Shown here: piece by piece, positions 20,014-29,865 of the stretch
How the letters are laid out: each line of letters starts with the position of its first letter
How positions within the stretch are numbered: position 1 is the stretch's first letter
DNA from: Parastagonospora avenae f. sp. tritici 18332-5
Taxonomy: Eukaryota > Ascomycota > Dothideomycetes > Pleosporales > Phaeosphaeriaceae
NCBI GenBank assembly: GCA_022559985.1
Contig: JAFJTR010000024.1
Location: 186,001 to 250,000, forward strand
Length of the DNA: 64,000 nucleotides
Reading direction: 5' to 3'
The notes under the pieces: generated by a model
Databases searched by the model: none
What the model was told of the DNA's origin: nothing
Seen by the model: only the letters and a program-made list of their open reading frames with translations
Position numbers and translations under genes: made by a program

Positions 20014-22984
20014 ATGGGTATTCATGGGTGAGTGTTTTCGAATACGTGAGATGTCTCAGTACTAATGCGTGCAGTATCTACAAGGAGATCGGCCCCGGAA
20101 GGCGCATCGCGCTCTCAAAACTTGCCCTAGAAAAGTTTGAAGAGACTGGGCGGCCGCTTCGCATTGCTATAGATACATCGATATGGCTTTTCCAGATACA
20201 AGCCAGTAAAGGTGCGCAGTGCGACAATGCTGCGAAGGGAGAGACGCTGACAGATTAGGTGGCACGAATCCTGCGCTTCGGACCTTCTACTATCGCCTCC
20301 TACGACTGATCGCCTTGTCCATTCATCCCATCTTCGTTTTCGACGGCCCAAACAAGCCGCCCTTCAAGCGCAACAAGCGCACTGGGCCTAACGTCGCCTC
20401 CATCCCCGAATTTCTCGCGAAGCAGTTATTGAAACAATTTGGATATCCTATACATCTTGCACCTGGAGAGGCCGAGGCAGAATGCGCACTTCTTCAGCGC
20501 GAAGGCATAGTCGATGCTGTTTTGAGTGAGGATGTGGATACGCTGATGTTTGGGAGTGGCATCACGATCCGCAACTGGTCACCAGAGAAGGGGTCATCAG
20601 GCAAGACCCCTACGCACGTCAACGTCTACGATGCTGTAGAGACAAAGTATGGGCCTTCAGGACTGGATCGCGATGGCATGATACTAGTCGCTCTGATGAG
20701 TGGAGGTGACTATGTGCCAGAAGGCATACCAGGGTGCGGGCCAAAGACAGCGTGCGAAGCAGCCAAAGCAGGGTTTGGTCGCGACCTCTGTCGCATACCG
20801 ACTAGCGATAAGAGAGCTATGGCGGAATGGCGAGAGAGACTACAACACGAGCTGAAGACGAACGAGAGCAAACTCTTCAGACGAAAGCACGGCACCCTCA
20901 AAATCCCAGACGACTTTCCTCGACTAGACATCCTAGGATACTACACGCACCCCGCGATTTCCAGTCAGGCTGGGTTGGACAAGTTACGACGATCGATCAA
21001 CTGGGACCAAGATCTTGATTTTCCTGGACTTCGAGACTTCACCCACGATGCCTTTGACTGGGTCAAGCTGGAGGGTGCCAAGCATTTCATTCGTAGCCTT
21101 GCGCCATCTTTACTTATTCGCCAGCTGCGCATGCGATCGAAGGATCTAGATCGACTTCCTACGGACAACCTGAAAGCGATACAAGAGAATGAATCTCTAC
21201 TCGTCAAAGGCATACATGGAAAACGACAGCACCCGGTGACAGACAATTGCACGGAGCTGCGCGTCAGCTTCACGCCCATCGAACTGGTCACTATTAATCT
21301 GAATCAAGAGGAGCCAGATGACGAGCCAGATCTCCTGCCTGCAGGCTCACAAACTGGCGAAGCTGATCTAGAGGATGAGGTAGCCGACGAGCTAGAAGAC
21401 GATGGCCCAAAGAAGCGCGGTCCGACGAAGTTCGAGCCTAGTAAACCTGCCAGAATTTGGGTACTGGAATCGATTGTCAAGGTCGGTGTACCATTGACGG
21501 TCGAGGATTGGGAGGCTGGGAGGCAAACAAAGCAAAAGCCTAGGCGGCCGGCTACAGCTCAAGAAACCTCCAGCACCGCGCCGAAACCTACGAAGGCAAG
21601 GCGCACAAAGACTGCAAACGATGTGCCTCAAGCGTCTATCAACCAATTTGCAAAGGTTACAAAACCAGGGTCGAAGCTCTCTCGTGCATTTGCGAAAACT
21701 CTAGATGACCCTTCTGGGCCACGGCAGCCCACACCACAAACCGAGGATATCGTAGATCTGCTATCCTCTCCACCCGTGGCCCGGAGATGTGTTGCACCGG
21801 CACCAAGGCCAGCCTTTAGGAAGTCGCCCTCTCCTGTCTTGCCAGATTTGCCCGCGAGCGTGACGAAGAGGAAGAAACGAATGCCCATGCAACGTTCACA
21901 TACTCTTCCAGCGCAGCTTGGAGAGACATCTGGACGACCCAAGACACCACCACTGCTGAGCACGGTTGACTCATTAGATCTACTCAGCTCCCCGGTTCTC
22001 CCTTCGCCATCGCAACTACCCGCGAAGAAGGCAAAGACTCGCACTAAGACGATACAAGCTGGGAGAGCGCCTCGTGGTACCCCCGTAGCTTTGTCACCTG
22101 GCAAAACACGACAGACCACACTGGACACATGGAGGGCATCTGCAACGCCTACAAAGTTGCGCGATGTTATACCTGCACTTGATACCACTCCTATACCAGC
22201 ACCGTTGGACCTTCGCCCGTCCCGCAGCGGTCTTGATGAGCTCGATCTGACATTGTCGTCACCCACACGGCCAGCTCCATCGAAAGCAACACAGCCAGTG
22301 TCTCCAAATTCCCGAAGAAATGCTGCTACATCCACGACTCGGCCACCATTGACCTCGATCTCTTCCAACTCATCATCCCTGTCATCATACTCGATACCAG
22401 AGAGTCGGAAGAGCTCCAAAGAACATATACCACCTATACGCAGCAGGCGCACGTTACCTCGTTTACGCAAGACAAAGTCGGCATCCCCTGGGGTGGAAAG
22501 CGTAGATCTATTATCTTCGCAGCCCATGGCAATACGAAAACTATCACCGGCTCTAGACTCGATAGACTTGTCTTGTCTCTCTTCTCCAGCTCCAGCTGCA
22601 GTGAGGACAACATCAGCAGATGTCGACGCAATCGATCTGTCCGGTCTATCATCCCCTGCGCCACCTGCAGTCGACACAACAACAGGCACAGCACCTATGC
22701 CTGTATCACCGCCACCCACCCAGAATCCCACCATGCGTCGCTCGCCGCGCAACCACATTTCATCATCACCCGAGCCCGCGAGCAAGACCTCGCCAACAGC
22801 AGCATGGAAAGCGCGCGAGAAAAAGAAGCGCCAGGTCATACTGCGCAAAAGTGTCGTCGGCGGATGGAATTTCGCAGATCTTGATAGTCCGCGGAAAGTG
22901 GATGGTGGTGGAGATGCAGTGTTGAAGGGCAAGGAGAGGAAGAAGTGGAGGGAGAGCGAGGTTGACTTTTTGGACTTGACTTAG
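20014..22984 (+). CDS. GEN1: Holliday-junction resolvase GEN1/Yen1 (XPG/Rad2 family)
   Basis: Three exons, 20014-20027, 20075-20211 and 20259-22984, with two 47-nt introns, give 958 residues. The 14-nt first exon encodes MGIH plus two bases and is the only way to produce the Rad2-type N-terminus MGIHGIYKEIGPG. The XPG N and I regions are intact: AIDTS, FDGPNKPPFKRNKR, GEAEAECALLQ, SEDVDTLMFG and the helix-hairpin-helix SGGDYVPEGIPGCGPKTA, which supply the metal-binding acidic residues. The enzyme cuts Holliday junctions in late mitosis. The C-terminal half (from about residue 460) is disordered and carries six copies of a V/I-D-L motif followed by SSP (see repeat entry). Divergent from the AT-hook gene. 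Confidence 0.92.
21741..22660 (+). repeat. Repeated D-[IVL]-D-L / SSP short motifs in the GEN1 tail
   Basis: Six variants occur in the disordered tail: DIVDLLSSPP, DSLDLLSSPV, ELDLTLSSPT, ESVDLLSSQP, DSIDLSCLSSPA and DAIDLSGLSSPA. The hydrophobic V/I-D-L cores with adjacent acidic and Ser residues resemble SUMO-interacting motifs, and SSP gives proline-directed phosphorylation sites. Confidence 0.7.
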
Positions 22985-23535
22985 CTTTGTATGAGTTGTT
23001 TGAGTTTAGAATAACGAGATGACTTGTCATACTATGATACTATGTGTTAATGTTTCGTGTTTCTGAGTTTTCGTATTGGCATGCTAGCAAGGCGCGGTGT
23101 CGGGGCCCCATGATTTTCGCGCTTCAGATTGGCGGCACTTTTTCCTTTGTGACGCCTCACGCTGAGATATGAATTTGCAAATCGAGCCGTAGTAAAAGCA
23201 GAAGTTATCGATTCATTTCAACTTGGACTTAGTGACTAGTCTGATATTTCCGCTACGATGTTCATTTTGCAAAGTCGCCTGTGTCTTTGCGACTTTGCAT
23301 TCTCAGTAGCGCATCCACAGTAAATCAGTGTCGCAAAGCACGTCGACTCTTGCCATAGCAAACATGCATTGAACATCGCCTACTTGCCGTCATGTATTGC
23401 ACAAAAACTCCCTTGCAATGCTCCTGCCGCACAAAGGAAATCTGCTCACTCTGAAAATGCACCCAGGTCCAAAAATCGTCCTCTTCCCGCCCTGATCTCC
23501 TGTACTACCTGTAGGTTGGTGAGGCATAAAAGGGC
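22985..23535. other. 3' intergenic region between GEN1 and tRNA-Pro
   Basis: Without protein-like frames. The right end holds T-runs on the minus strand that terminate the tRNA gene. Confidence 0.5.
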
Positions 23536-23542
23536 AAAAAAA
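23536..23542 (-). terminator. Pol III terminator of tRNA-Pro copy 1
   Basis: Seven T residues on the minus strand start eight bases beyond the tRNA discriminator base, with a further T4 just behind. This is a strong RNA polymerase III terminator. Confidence 0.8.
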
Positions 23543-23550
23543 GAAAGATG

Positions 23551-23750
23551 GGGCCTGACCGGGATTCGACTGTTTGAACGTTAGGAACGCTCGGTTCGAA
23601 CCTGCTGGATGAACTTACACCCGGGGCCTCCTGCAGAATAGGCTTTGAAGTCGACGACATCGTTCCCAAAGCAGGAATCATACCACTAGCTGCTAGGGCA
23701 TTAGTGATCGTTGGCAAGTATGGTAACAGAGGAACGTACACCATCAGGCC
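23551..23750 (-). tRNA. tRNA-Pro(UGG), copy 1, with three introns
   Basis: Exon 1 is 23750-23740. Intron 1 (23739-23690, 50 nt) begins GTACGT, contains CACTAAT and ends GCAG; it sits between positions 11 and 12 in the D arm, exactly as in copy 2. Exon 2 is 23689-23665. A canonical 29-nt tRNA intron lies between positions 37 and 38 (23664-23636) and contains CAAAG, complementary to CUUUG of the anticodon loop. Exon 3 is 23635-23619. Intron 3 (23618-23570, 49 nt) begins GTAAGT, contains TTCCTAAC and ends ACAG; it splits the T loop between T54 and T55. Exon 4 is 23569-23551. The spliced form is 72 nt with perfect acceptor (GGCCTGA/TCAGGCC), anticodon (CCTGC/GCAGG) and T (CCGGG/CCCGG) stems and normal D-loop GG. 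The fold and terminator make a tRNA gene nearly certain; spliceosomal removal of introns 1 and 3 is inferred. Confidence 0.9.
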
Positions 23751-24306
23751 GATTATCGGATCTCGGGGAGAGATGTTTGATAGAGCATTGGAAGATTTAG
23801 TACATTATAACCATGATTCAGTACGGGGTGGAAGGCGTGCTGGAAATAGTCATAGACTGGAATGTGTGGGATGTTATGGGAGGGGTAAGTGGGGTATGCG
23901 ATTAAGCGAGCTTTAAGTGAGGACGCGGGCGTTTCCCCAAAGCTACGGGACACTCTTTCTTTCATTGGACATCTACTTGGCCACACTCTGGCAAGTCTGA
24001 GGAAGACTTGAGGCGATTTCAACTAAGCATCCATTGCAAACCTAACATGCAATCTCCTGCACCGTGTTAAGCAACCGACTTCCATTTGCTCTGTTGTACT
24101 GCTGTGGCTTTGAGATGCATGTGTAGCAGGCAGATGGTGGCAGCTTAAGCCAGATCGGGCTAGAATGCTTGGCGCGCGGACCTTGACTTCTCCTTCCCGC
24201 GCATACTCTCGTTCCTCGCATCAGCTTCTCGGTTGTTTTTCCCTCTTATACAACTCACCTACACTTCCCCGTGGCATTTCTTCATCTTATAGGTCCCCGA
24301 TGAGAA
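23751..24306. other. Intergenic, 5' flank of tRNA-Pro and of the 24.3-kb gene
   Basis: Divergent spacing between the minus-strand tRNA and a plus-strand gene. No protein-like frame was found, and no further tRNA signature. Confidence 0.45.
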
Positions 24307-25402
24307 ATGAGACCCAGCTTTGTACTCTACATTCGCCCGAGAGTTGTCGACTTACTACCTGTAACAGCACGCGTATCTGAAGCTAGAAAATTGACTGGAC
24401 TTTCAGATGAAGGCTACAAGAAGCTAACCGTACGTCGTTTCGACCAAGTTATATCTGCAAAGATGAGCTGAGTGTGTTATAGAGTACGGCCACGAGGATT
24501 TGTAACGACATGTCCTACACGGAGTACAGGCACCAGAGCGTTGATCTCCAAGCGAGCCTGGTTGATCAAATCAATGCGGAATTAAAAGATGCAGGCGCCA
24601 TGCCAGTTAGTCACGAAATTGGACGCTGGTTGATCCTTCACGGTACTAAAAGTCGTGGTGCATTCCTCAGGGGTAGGTCGCTTGCAGCACTTTCGGCGGT
24701 CTCCGTAACACAGTAAACAGAGAAAAAGCTTATCGAGGACTGGAAGAGTAAGTTCACGGGTGGGCATACTTTGGACGTAAAGATTGGATGGTCAATTCTC
24801 TTGGTAGTGTAAAATGCCCGGGGCCTTCGTCATTGGGCTAACCTAAATGGCAGGGCAGTGTTTACGAAGTGCTTGAGAATTACGTCGAGAAGAACCAAAT
24901 CGATGGCCGCCATCTGCATTTTAGCGATATCCCGCAGCAAGACCGCGAGGAATTAGTGAATGAAATAAGGTAAGCCACAGTCACAATTACGCCCCTGAGG
25001 CCATGGCAACTAACATCTATCGCAGTAAGTGCTCCCGCTCTCATTCGGCAAAAACTGCCATTTTTCTACCTCACGCCCCCGTTGTACCCCTACATTCGTC
25101 CAAGACATTCGCTAATTCTGGTTCCTCCTTGTTTAGAGGATCTCATGCGCCTCGCAGAACTTCCAGATATCGAGCATGAGCTTCTCATAAATAGAATCAA
25201 AACTAGAATTACTAGTCGGAGATATATTCTTATGAAAAGGGCGCGGAAGATAGGACTTGCCACGCAGGTCGACTCGAAAACGTCATCATCTGAGGGCCAG
25301 GGCAAAAGCTCCAAACCATCAAAAAAAACAGCAGCATCATCTCGAAAGTCATCGAAATCTTCAGCGTCGGATGACACGTCTGAGCGCGCCGACGGTGAAT
25401 GA
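24307..25402 (+). CDS. Unidentified protein, five exons with a nested twin intron
   Basis: I do not recognise the family. Proposed exons are 24307-24429, 24483-24672, 24721-24776, 24854-24968 and 25137-25402, giving 249 residues. Introns 1-3 have donors GTACGT, GTAGGT and GTAAAG. Between exons 4 and 5 only a twin intron keeps frame: an inner intron 24970-25025 inside an outer one formed by G24969 plus 25026-25136. The protein is mixed alpha-helical in appearance, with segments HEIGRWLILHGTKSRGAFLR, YEVLENYVEKNQIDGRHL and LPDIEHELLINRIKTRI, then a Ser/Lys-rich tail. The exon 3 donor is uncertain (24777 or 24804 both keep frame). Downstream, a different frame plus a good intron (25545-25593) suggests the gene once continued, or does so through a frameshift in the A8 run at 25321-25328. 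Confidence 0.6.
24969..25136 (+). other. Candidate [D1,2] spliceosomal twin intron
   Basis: Inner intron 24970-25025 has donor GTAAGC, branch-like AACTAAC and acceptor CGCAG. Its removal joins G24969 to TAAGTG and so builds donor GTAAGT for the outer intron, which has branch GCTAATT and acceptor TTTAG at 25136. One-step removal of 24970-25136 or 24970-25025 breaks the frame. Confidence 0.65.
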
Positions 25403-25920
25403 GAGCTCTGAAACGCACGTTCTGGATCTGGAGACACTCGGTCATGACGAGTTCTTTCTCCAGCGAATGAAACACGGAATGATCGAGGTGCAAGGCCGAC
25501 GGCAAGAAGGCGGCCTATATCAGTCAGCCACGAGGAAGGCCCCTGTAAGACATCACAATAACCTGCAAGTGGAGTAAGCTAACTCGTATGCAGTCGAGAA
25601 CAGCAGCGATAGTCTTTAACACATAGCGGGCAATCTGGAGATCTCTATGTGAGGAACACAGCGGATGGATTTATGTGCCCCTTCCCGCCAAACGGCAAGA
25701 ACAGGGACGATCAGACGTTTTCAGGCCTCATACTCGGCAACACCACAGAGCATCTCAGACCTCAGCGCGGCTTAAACATTTCAATTTGAGACTACCAGGT
25801 CTGACGAACCGTCCGCTTCATACAGCCTCGCTTCCGTCTCTGCTAGGGTATACCAATCAAAACGCCAGTCATATTTCCAATTCCTCTGGGCCCACAAGAC
25901 AGTCACTCGCCGCGCCACCC
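25403..25920. other. Possible out-of-frame 3' extension, then convergent intergenic
   Basis: 25403-25544 reads as a protein-like segment (VNESSETHVLDLETLGHDEF, FFLQRMKHGMIEVQG) in the frame one base later than the preceding gene. It is followed by a good 49-nt intron, 25545-25593 (GTAAGA, GCTAACT, GCAG), and a short exon ending in TAG at 25626. One A fewer in the A8 run at 25321-25328 would join it to the upstream gene. From 25627 on nothing coding is seen; SSR3 ends at 25921 on the other strand. Confidence 0.45.
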
Positions 25921-27582
25921 CTAGTGGGTCTTGATATTCTGCCTTGCTAACCACAGCGCCACGCTCTCCTTGGCGACATCAGTGCCCCATACGCCATCTG
26001 CGCCTCCGCGACGCCACTCCTCGCCAGATGCGTCTTCGCCGCCTCCTCGTGTCGCCTCGCCAAGCAAGACCTCGAGATCGCGCCTCTGCGACGACAGCCA
26101 GCGCTTGACGAACGCAACGGGATCCTTGGACATGCTGGTGAAGAAAGCGTGCTTGGCCTTCGATTGGCCGATCGCGCCCATGAGGAGCACGATTTGCTCG
26201 TCCAGCTTCTGGATTTCTTGGAGTGTTTGGATGCTGTCTGGGCGGCGGAGGATGTCTTGGAAGAGTGGCTGCATGGGGTCTTCGAGCGCGACTTGGACGT
26301 CGTAGATGGTGGGCTCTGACGCCACCTTGCCAGAGTCTGCTGGTGGTGAGACGTAGTCCTTGTCGACGCGGATCGTGTATTGGAGCTGAATCGGCGGGAG
26401 GGTCGTCAAGTGCGGCTTGATGAGCTGCGGTAGGTTGGGGAAGTAGAACGAGTCCTGGCCGCCGAAGAGGGTCTTGAGCTTGGCGTCGCATGCGAATTTG
26501 CGCTCGTCATCGTCTTGCTGTAGGTGTTGCGCTCGCGCGTACTCCCAGATGCCCATTAACACGCCGGCGCGGTCTTCTTCGTCGGTGTCTAGTAGTTCGG
26601 CTAGAGGCTTACTCAGGCGGAAAATCTATAAACACATTAGCATGTCGCATCAAAAGTTCAAGCCATCCCAACATACCTCAGGATTCTGGAACCGCTGCAA
26701 GTTGACTGTGATGTTAATATTCTCGTCGCCCTTGCGCTCGAATTCCAGCTCGCTGAAAGTAGTCTCCTTTGCGCCAGGCTGGTCCGGGCGCTTCCACTCG
26801 ATTTGCGTGAAATTGTCGGGCTGGAGGCTCTTGGCGCGGTCGAAGTCGATGGTGATGGAGCTGAAGTAATTTGAGAACGGTTTGGGCTTTGCGGCAGGCT
26901 TGGGCTCGCTGTCTTCGTCCATGGCATCTGCGTCCTTCTCGTCTTCCTCGTCCTCAAGACCCTCGTCGCCCTCCTCGTCCAGCAAGCGGCCCTGGATCTT
27001 CACGCGGTACGTCGCATTCGTATTGCTCTCGAAATCGAATGCGTCGGCGTCAATGCCGGTGCTCTGCCAGGGCTGGTTTTCGACGGTGTTGGAGATCCAT
27101 ATGCGCATGGTGCCGTAGCGCGAGGCGCGCGAGTGGTGCTTGGAGTCCATAACATCAAGCTTTTTGCGCATCATGGTCGCATCGAGATTGCGCTCGACCT
27201 CGCGCAACTCCTTATAGCGGACGACGCCATCGCCGATACAAATGTCCTCTACGCCCTCGGGGATGTTCTTGTCGGTCGGGTTCCTGGCGATGCGGCGCAT
27301 CTTTTCGCGGCGCTCGGCGTCGATGCGCTGCTGGGCCTGCATGTTGGCGTTGCTGTACTGCTGCTGGGCGGCGTGCTGGGGCGGCACAATGGGGCCTTTA
27401 CGGAAGGCAAACGCCATGTCAGAAATGCTAATCATGTTGAACGGTCGCGGCGGTTGGGGTAGTTGGGGCAGGCGCGGTGAGCGCTAGGGAAGAATACGCA
27501 GGTACGTACCAGGACCTCTGCGCGCGGCAGGCATCGCCATTTGCTGCTGCGGAACATAGTTGGGCCGGTAACTCGGCTGCAT
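25921..27582 (-). CDS. SSR3: SWI/SNF and RSC complex subunit (Ssr3/Swp73/BAF60 family)
   Basis: Exons 27582-27510, 27395-26677 and 26625-25921, with introns of 114 and 51 nt, give 498 residues. The first exon joins in phase to give ...AARRGPG-PIVPPQH, a Gln/Pro-rich N-terminus usual in this family; an alternative ATG at 27435 would start inside the intron. Family features: PTDKNIPEGVEDICIGDGV, RELDATMMRKKLD-like block (LREVERNLDATMMRKKLD), an acidic loop at about 175-200, and a SWIB/MDM2-like domain around 280-350 (FGGQDSFYFPNLPQLIKPHL). This is a core accessory subunit of nucleosome-remodelling complexes in the nucleus. Divergent from the amidohydrolase gene. Confidence 0.9.
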
Positions 27583-28069
27583 CTTGGGCAGGTGCGCGAC
27601 TGTGTGAATGAAAGGCAGCGACGATGGAAGGGCGACGTCTGCGATGAAGACGCGTGAGTGGAGATGGATGTCGAAGGAAGCTTTCTGGGGACGCGTCTCG
27701 AGGATGGAGCTTAGACGTGATTCGCGCCTCCTATATGGCGGGGCTGCAGGCTGGAAACCCCACGAAACTACCCTCCTCTGGAAAGATCACCATTTCTTGT
27801 CGTTTGGTTTTGCCTGGATTAGTCTTGTCTCGTCTCAGTAGATATGAGATTCCATCACGAGTCATCTTGCTGCCACTGCAGGCCAGATACATTCACGCTG
27901 TAGACGCGTAGCGCTTGGCGAACGATCCGCGACGCCCATCTAGTCTCGCCATGTCCATCTACACGTCATCAATCTTTTCATTGCCCTCCTTTCATATGAA
28001 CTTCACTGACGATTGATTGCTCCCATTCTCCCCCCTTGACCCACGCAATACAGCTTTTACCTAGGTACT
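27583..28069. promoter_or_regulatory. Divergent intergenic region, SSR3 / amidohydrolase
   Basis: 487 bp between divergent starts. A pyrimidine-rich stretch precedes the ATG at 28070, as is common in fungal promoters. No RNA gene signature. Confidence 0.45.
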
Positions 28070-29460
28070 ATGACGGGAAGATGTGATCAGCATCTGGAGA
28101 CGCCCAGGGGTTTGAAGAAAATTGTCGGCGTGCGATTGTCGCACAAAGACTCCTCGGAACGATGGGACATCACTATCAAAGATGGGAAGATATCGTCCGT
28201 GGATGCTCACGACGAATCACTCGACCTGAGTGCCACTGACGTTCTCGATGCAAACAACAGGCTCATAGCGCCCTCGCTTTGCCATGCCCACGTCCATCTC
28301 GACAAATGCTTTCTGCTCCAGGATCCCAAGTACAGTGACCTCCAGATCGAAAGCGGCGACTTCAAAGAGGCCATGGAGATGACTGGAGAGGCAAAGTCAA
28401 GGTTCGACGCAGAGGATCTACTCAGAAGAGGTGGCTTGCTCATCGAGGAGAGTGTTCAGCATGGTGTCACAGCAATGCGAGCGTTTGTTGAAGTGGATGG
28501 CGTAGTGCAATTGAAGTGTCTGGATGCCGGCTTGAAGTTGAAGAAGCAGTACAAGGACAGATGTGACGTTCAGATTTGTGCCTTTGCGCAGTTGCCACTC
28601 TTTTCTGGATCAGACGATGGCGCGGAAGTTCGAGAACTGATGGCTACAGCAGCGTCCAAAGAAGGGGTCGAAGTCCTTGGCAGTACGCCGTACGTGGAAG
28701 ACGATGAGAACAAGTCGAAAGAGAACGTGCGTTGGATCACCCAGCTGGCACTGGAGCACGACAAACACCTGGACCTACATCTGGACTACTTTCTTGAGAA
28801 AAATAAGAAACCCCTTGTCTGGGATGTCCTCAGGATCCTCAAGGAGCAGGACTGGCCCAAGTCTGGGGGCAAACAGGTCACGCTCGGCCATTGTACACGT
28901 CTGACACGCTTCACAAGGGACGAGTGGCTACGTCTGAGACTTGAAATTGGCGAGCTGCCTGTCTCCTTCGTCGGCCTGCCCACGTCGGACCTGTTCATGA
29001 TGCGTACACCGGAGAACCTACGTGGCACATTACCCGTCACAGAGCTCATCAAAGACTACGACCTCAATGCAGCAATCTCTATCAATAATGTCGGTAACGC
29101 GTTCACCCCACAGGGCAATTGCGATCCACTGAGTCTAGCTCAGCTGGCGGTTGGTCTGTATCAGGCCGGCACAAAGAATGATGCAGAGCTACTCTATGTA
29201 TGTACCCGTGCCGCGTTACCATTCGCAGCCTCCTCCCTAACGTCACTATGCAGGAAACCGTTTCAAATCGTGCGAAAGCTATCATTGGCCATAAGCCAAC
29301 ATTATTGAACATGGAACCTGGCCAACCAGCGGACTTTGTTTTGTTTGACACATTTGAAAGCAGCTGGAGATGCAGAAAGAGCATAGTGGAAGCGGTCTAT
29401 GATGCCCCGACAACACGACAAACCGTTTTGCGAGGCCACTTGACTGCATCTACACACTGA
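28070..29460 (+). CDS. Amidohydrolase, cytosine-deaminase-like
   Basis: Exons 28070-29197 and 29254-29460, with a 56-nt intron (GTATGT...CCTAAC...GCAG), give 444 residues. Metal-dependent amidohydrolase fold: HAHVHLDK carries the first His-x-His pair, HLDLHLDY and LGHCTRL supply later His ligands, and ISINNVGNAF follows a possible catalytic Asp (DLNAAIS). The order of blocks resembles the cytosine deaminase/CodA group of the superfamily, whose members deaminate cytosine or related heterocycles. Substrate is not certain; related fungal proteins are annotated only as amidohydrolases. No signal peptide, so probably cytosolic. Confidence 0.82.
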
Positions 29461-29865
29461 ACAATGACCTTCGTATAGCAAACACGCATCCTGGGTTCCC
29501 AACGAAGACGAGAAGCGTCTAGAGTGGCTTCCCATACAATGACCTGGAGCTACACACGGTACTACGAGGTTGCAACTGTGATGGAAAGGCTCAGTGTACA
29601 GCTTCAGGCTATGGTATACCCCATGCACATCCTGCTTTAGTTAACAGCCTGCTGTACTTTAGTAGGTGACAGGCGATCTGCTTCAGCGTTTGTTTGGAGT
29701 CACACAGATCACGTGCTTTCTGTTCACCGAGCGCACCTACCACCCATATATTGGCCGTACGCCGACCTCACAACGACTTATTGCGACAACGACAACACGC
29801 AAAATTGTCTAGCAGCGCCGCAAGATAATTCACATACGCCCACGCATAAACGTGGGAGCGACGTC
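29461..29865. promoter_or_regulatory. Intergenic region upstream of the zinc-finger-like gene
   Basis: Tandem spacing of 405 bp; presumably 3' UTR of the amidohydrolase and promoter of the next gene. Nothing specific seen. Confidence 0.4.

Noticed and set aside
21628..22932. 434-codon antisense frame opposite GEN1
   Set aside because: It lies opposite the disordered GEN1 tail, has no family features or splice signals, and is explained by G+C-rich codon use on the coding strand.
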